This document shows, in pieces, positions 62,601-64,000 of a stretch of DNA of 64,000 bases. Numbering within the stretch: position 1 is the stretch's first letter; every line of letters begins with the position of its first letter. The DNA comes from Megalobrama amblycephala (lineage: Eukaryota > Chordata > Actinopteri > Cypriniformes > Xenocyprididae), in contig NC_063053.1 in NCBI RefSeq assembly GCF_018812025.1, positions 10,371,623-10,435,622 on the forward strand, written 5' to 3'. The notes under the pieces are model-generated. The model was not told where the DNA came from and did no database searches. It saw only the letters and a program-made list of their open reading frames with translations. The translations under genes were made by a program, and so were the position numbers.

Positions 62601-63030
62601 GAAATATTATTAAAATTTAAAAGAACTGTTTTCTATTTGAATATATTTGATTATGTAGTTTATTTCTGTTATGGAAAAGTTGAATTGTGAGCATCATTAC
62701 TCCAGTCTTCAGTGTGATCCTTCAGAAATCATTCTAATATGCCGATTTGCTGCTCAAGAAACATTTATTATTATTATCAATTTGGAATACAGTCGTGCTG
62801 CTTCATATTATTGTGGAAACTGAGGATTCAAGATTCTTTGATAAATAGAATTTATTTGGAATAGAAATGTATATGGTATGTCCTCCTGTAGACAGCTAAA
62901 TGAGTGTGTGCACATATGTTTACTGTACTCAATGATGAACTAACGCACTTACATATATGGTGTGACCCGGTGAGCTAGGTATGCTTGAACCAGGTCTGGA
63001 ACATATACTCTCGGACGACGAGCGCGTCGG
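49638..63030 (-). CDS. ablim1: ablim1 3' portion: actin-binding LIM protein 1, C-terminal half with villin headpiece (partial)
   Basis: Sixteen minus-strand exons join in frame to 434 residues. Order: a Ser-rich [12 protein letters not shown] segment; [34 protein letters not shown]; a charged linker; [32 protein letters not shown]; an 84-nt insert; [35 protein letters not shown]; an E/K-rich helix; [47 protein letters not shown]; and a villin headpiece ending KKKAKLF. Family knowledge: abLIM proteins carry N-terminal LIM domains and a C-terminal headpiece that binds F-actin, linking actin to signalling in axons, muscle and retina. Individual blocks match ABLIM1 more closely than ABLIM2 or ABLIM3. 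LIM exons lie beyond the right edge. Which teleost duplicate (a or b) it is cannot be told here. Confidence 0.93.
49846..49926 (-). CDS. ablim1: ablim1 exon 15, start of headpiece
   Basis: 81 nt (27 residues, phase 0), acceptor CCTTTTAAG, donor GTAATT. It encodes [20 protein letters not shown] and VDRTRLE, the N-terminal half of the villin headpiece. Confidence 0.96.
50563..50637 (-). CDS. ablim1: ablim1 exon 14 (GC donor)
   Basis: 75 nt (25 residues) after TTTGTTTCTAG. It encodes [20 protein letters not shown] and MLEPK. The donor reads AAAA|GCAAGT, a GC-AG intron. The nearest GT, 4 nt on, would break the frame. Confidence 0.9.
50765..50772 (-). CDS. ablim1: ablim1 exon 13, 8-nt microexon
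   Basis: AGTTTCAG between acceptor CTTCTTAACAG and donor GTACGT. With the carried-over G it encodes Glu-Phe-Gln, matching Asp-Tyr-Gln at this position in mammalian ABLIM1. It is required to restore frame between exons 12 (phase 1) and 14 (phase 0). Confidence 0.8.
50959..51019 (-). CDS. ablim1: ablim1 exon 12
   Basis: 61 nt, phase 0 in, phase 1 out, acceptor TTTCTCTCCAG, donor GTTAGT. It encodes [20 protein letters not shown]. Confidence 0.93.
51067..51280. repeat. Dispersed repeat, second copy of the 35.7-kb family
   Basis: It shares ordered words (TTTTCACTCAGAAACTG, AAATAATTACAAAGAAA, CCAATAATCTGTTTTATTT) with 35735-35955. The foldback element at 51289 lies just downstream. Confidence 0.6.
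51289..52029. mobile_element. Foldback element with internal tandem repeats (type I), copy 3, in an ablim1 intron
   Basis: Left end TACGGAAGAGGATTAGGGCC, right end AATCCTCTTCTGTA, with an exact flanking direct repeat AGTAAT (51283-51288 and 52030-52035). The arms are tandem units of 20-22 nt (GTCGAGATAAAATGTTGAG, AACTCGTTAAATTTCGAG), inverted around about 51700. This is the most complete type I copy in the window. It is non-coding and lies between ablim1 exons 11 and 12. Confidence 0.88.
52124..52185 (-). CDS. ablim1: ablim1 exon 11
   Basis: 62 nt, phase 1 in, phase 0 out, donor GTAAGA. It encodes [20 protein letters not shown]. Confidence 0.93.
52286..52343. repeat. (TA)n microsatellite
   Basis: A TA run ending in a short CA tract, within an ablim1 intron. 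Confidence 0.95.
52481..53131. mobile_element. TTAA-flanked inverted-repeat element in an ablim1 intron
   Basis: Left ATGGTTAATTCACCCCAAAA and right TTTTGGGTGAACTAACCCT form imperfect inverted ends bounded by TTAA (52477-52480, 53132-53135). The inner arms also pair (TGACTGCAGTGGTTCAACCTTAATG against CATTAAAGTTGAACCACTGTAGTCA). Confidence 0.85.
53246..53354 (-). CDS. ablim1: ablim1 exon 10
   Basis: 109 nt, phase 0 in, phase 1 out, acceptor TGATTCTAG, donor GTAATG. It encodes [20 protein letters not shown] and ends SAQRYEHGS. The donor was chosen because it alone keeps the frame into exon 11. Confidence 0.9.
53433..53518 (-). CDS. ablim1: ablim1 exon 9
   Basis: 86 nt, phase 1 in, phase 0 out, donor GTCAGG. 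It encodes [20 protein letters not shown] and on, a highly charged predicted helix. Confidence 0.92.
54048..54989. mobile_element. TTCACCC-type element split by a second TTAA element
   Basis: The left part has AGTTCACCCAAAAATAAAAC and the right part TACTGGGTGAACTGCCC, with TTAA at 54990-54993, so it belongs with the 52.5-kb type. The left TTAA is degenerate. Confidence 0.6.
54121..54858. mobile_element. TTAA-flanked element nested inside the 54.0-kb element
   Basis: Ends GTGCCCATATTATGC and GCATAATTGGGACAC are inverted copies bounded by TTAA (54117-54120, 54859-54862). It is non-coding and lies between ablim1 exons 8 and 9. Confidence 0.85.
55046..55192 (-). CDS. ablim1: ablim1 exon 8
   Basis: 147 nt, phase 1 in and out. 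The acceptor TTGATCTAG has a short pyrimidine tract; the donor is GTACTG. It encodes [20 protein letters not shown] and then a less conserved Pro/Asp-rich segment. Confidence 0.93.
55907..56754. mobile_element. GC-rich GGGCCC-ended element with 3-bp flanking repeat
   Basis: GGGCCCTAT at the left and ATAGGGCCC at the right form inverted ends, flanked by ATA on both sides. The interior is rich in GCGC-type words (GCGCAATGCGACGCAAGGCG), unlike the AT-rich intron around it. A 3-bp target fits PIF/Harbinger-type elements, but this is inference. No transposase. Confidence 0.7.
56760..58227. other. ablim1: ablim1 intron, nothing recognised
   Basis: Intronic sequence between exons 7 and 8 without a supported feature. 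Confidence 0.5.
58232..58825. mobile_element. TTAA-type inverted-repeat element in an ablim1 intron
   Basis: It begins AAGGTTAGTTCACCC after TTAA (58228-58231). The arms pair (AAATTTTCTGAAGACTCGATC against the inverse of TCTCCTCAGAAAATTTGGAC). The right terminus is eroded near ATGAGGGTGCAAATGATGACAG. Confidence 0.75.
58977..59024 (-). CDS. ablim1: ablim1 exon 7
   Basis: 48 nt, phase 1 in and out, acceptor CTTTCAG, donor GTATAG. It encodes [16 protein letters not shown], near-invariant in the abLIM family. Confidence 0.95.
59391..59474 (-). CDS. ablim1: ablim1 exon 6, likely alternative cassette
   Basis: 84 nt after acceptor CTGATTGGAG, donor GTACTG, phase 1 on both sides. It encodes [20 protein letters not shown] and FHLP. 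The pattern resembles the PKHFHIP-type insert present in some abLIM isoforms. Because 84 is divisible by three, skipping joins exon 5 to exon 7 in frame. Confidence 0.75.
59584..59631. repeat. (TG)n(CA)n microsatellite
   Basis: A TG run followed by TATA and a short ACAC run; it can pair with itself. Confidence 0.95.
60141..60270 (-). CDS. ablim1: ablim1 exon 5
   Basis: 130 nt, phase 0 in, phase 1 out, donor GTGAGC. It encodes [20 protein letters not shown] and [10 protein letters not shown], a highly recognisable ABLIM1 block. Confidence 0.95.
60473..60499 (-). CDS. ablim1: ablim1 exon 4 (9 residues)
   Basis: 27 nt encoding TRSPTPTAE between TTTGTTTCAG and GTAAGT. It aligns with a Ser/Thr/Pro stretch of vertebrate ABLIM1. 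It is frame-neutral. Confidence 0.8.
60776..60814 (-). CDS. ablim1: ablim1 exon 3 (13 residues)
   Basis: 39 nt encoding [13 protein letters not shown], acceptor AGCTGCAG and donor GTAAGT. The length is a multiple of three and phase 0 on both sides, so it could be skipped without a frame change. Confidence 0.7.
61723..61878 (-). CDS. ablim1: ablim1 exon 2
   Basis: 156 nt (52 residues) between TTTCCCTCTAG and GTAAAA. It begins [20 protein letters not shown] and includes the conserved [11 protein letters not shown]. The end ([12 protein letters not shown]) is acidic. Confidence 0.93.
62535..62860 (-). repeat. Dispersed cyprinid repeat in an ablim1 intron
   Basis: It contains AAACAGTAATATTGTGAAATATTATT, CATCATTACTCCAGTCTTCAGTGT and GATTCTTTGATAAATAGAA. 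These are the inverse of words at 20.5-20.9 kb and 15.07-15.12 kb. Confidence 0.65.
62953..63030 (-). CDS. ablim1: ablim1 exon 1 of the window
   Basis: 78 nt (26 residues, phase 0) after acceptor TTGTTCCACAG and before donor GTAAGT. It encodes [20 protein letters not shown] and ends HTIY. Confidence 0.9.
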
Positions 63031-64000
63031 CTGTGGAACAAACAGAGGTTTAGAACTAATAAACTATAATGAACATAAACATTACATAAAAACATGAGCA
63101 GAGAAAATTATAAAAATAATTCATTTGCATCTAAACAGCTAACTATCAGTTTATAATGATTAATATGATTCATGATTATTCAATAAACTTGCCTTCATCA
63201 GAGGATTTGTTTTTGAGTTGTCACTTACATTTGCTGTACTGCATATAATATGGGTCTAATGTATTCATTCTAACTTTGACTTTCTGAAATACATCAATAC
63301 ATTTTGTGACTGCTTGCACATGGTTGTAAAGTGATACACCATAATATATACACTATTATAGTGTAGGCTACACTAAAAATATTCATGACCAATCAGGGTG
63401 CAGAAGTGTCAATCAGCTGATTAATGCTATGACTCATCTATCATTATAACCTACAAGGCATCCACAACAAATCTGAAATGAACATAAATACATTATAAAT
63501 TAATTAATCCTTCTTAACATCAAATCATCCAAATATTTTAAGAAAACGTTGACCCTTAACTAAAACTAAGCTTACATTTAAGCAAACTGGAACTAAATAA
63601 AAACTAAAACTAACTAAAACTGAAACAAACAAACAAAAAAAATAATAAAATTAAATAGCAATATTTAAAAAATAAAATGACAAAAGCACAAATTCCTAAC
63701 AGGAAAACTAAAAATATAATAATAAAAAGCTAATTGAAAATATTAATAAAACCATAATAAACAATAATAACACTGCTTTGACCTGTAAATATGGGCCAAA
63801 ACACAATACTGCCAGAACTAAATGATGACAGAACCAGCCTAAAAACCAATGAAATCATTCATTTGCTATCCACACAATGAATGTCAATGGCAATTTCATG
63901 TTTCCAACAGCAGGAAATGTAAGTGCATCTGATATTACTCAGCATACTGAAATGCTGAAATGCACCATGCGTGATTATGGCTGATTTGAGGCCTATTTGG
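63031..64000 (-). other. ablim1: ablim1 intron to the window edge
   Basis: AT-rich intron upstream (in gene direction) of the first visible exon. No LIM-domain exon is seen, so the gene continues past the right edge. Confidence 0.6.

Overview
The window is vertebrate nuclear DNA, most likely from a cyprinid (carp/minnow-type) fish. It is AT-rich, has intron-split genes with GT/AG junctions, many long AT microsatellites, and a dense load of short DNA transposons of types I associate with cyprinids. No bacterial features (operons, Shine-Dalgarno sites, CRISPR) are present. The species cannot be fixed from the sequence alone.

Two protein-coding genes are supported. (1) dact2 (Dapper homolog 2, a Dishevelled-binding modulator of Wnt/TGF-beta signalling) lies on the + strand. 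It is complete in four coding exons (4882-5136, 7227-7359, 8604-8897, 9068-10899) that join in frame to an 837-residue protein ending in a PDZ-binding MTLV tail. A CpG/GC-box promoter precedes it and an AATAAA signal at 11373 follows it. (2) The 3' part of ablim1 (actin-binding LIM protein 1) lies on the - strand, from 63030 down to a stop at 49638. Sixteen coding exons join in frame over 434 residues, ending in a villin headpiece. The LIM-domain exons lie beyond the right edge. The ablim1 models include an 8-nt microexon, a frame-neutral 84-nt exon and an intron with a GC donor. The two genes are convergent, with about 38 kb between their 3' ends in which I found no convincing gene.

That interval and the introns are filled with repeats. 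Many are short inverted-repeat elements flanked by TTAA (7.4, 25.4, 40.3, 48.5, 52.5, 54.1 and 58.2 kb). There is a GGGCCC-ended element at 55.9 kb, two broken Tc1-like elements (36.7 and 46.3 kb), the 3' end of an L2-like LINE (45.3 kb), and nested insertions.

The most unusual structure is a family of foldback elements with internal tandem repeats, at 17.6-18.3, 27.7-32.1 and 51.3-52.0 kb. Their tips read TAYGGAAG. The two copies with both outer ends have exact 6-bp target duplications (GTTTTC and AGTAAT). Their interiors are arrays of about 21-22-nt units. The 27.7-32.1 kb copy carries a roughly 3.4-kb array of 42-bp units with a higher-order pattern, and a second foldback element appears to have landed in its left end. 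The long open frames across that array are a product of the 42-bp period, not evidence of a gene.
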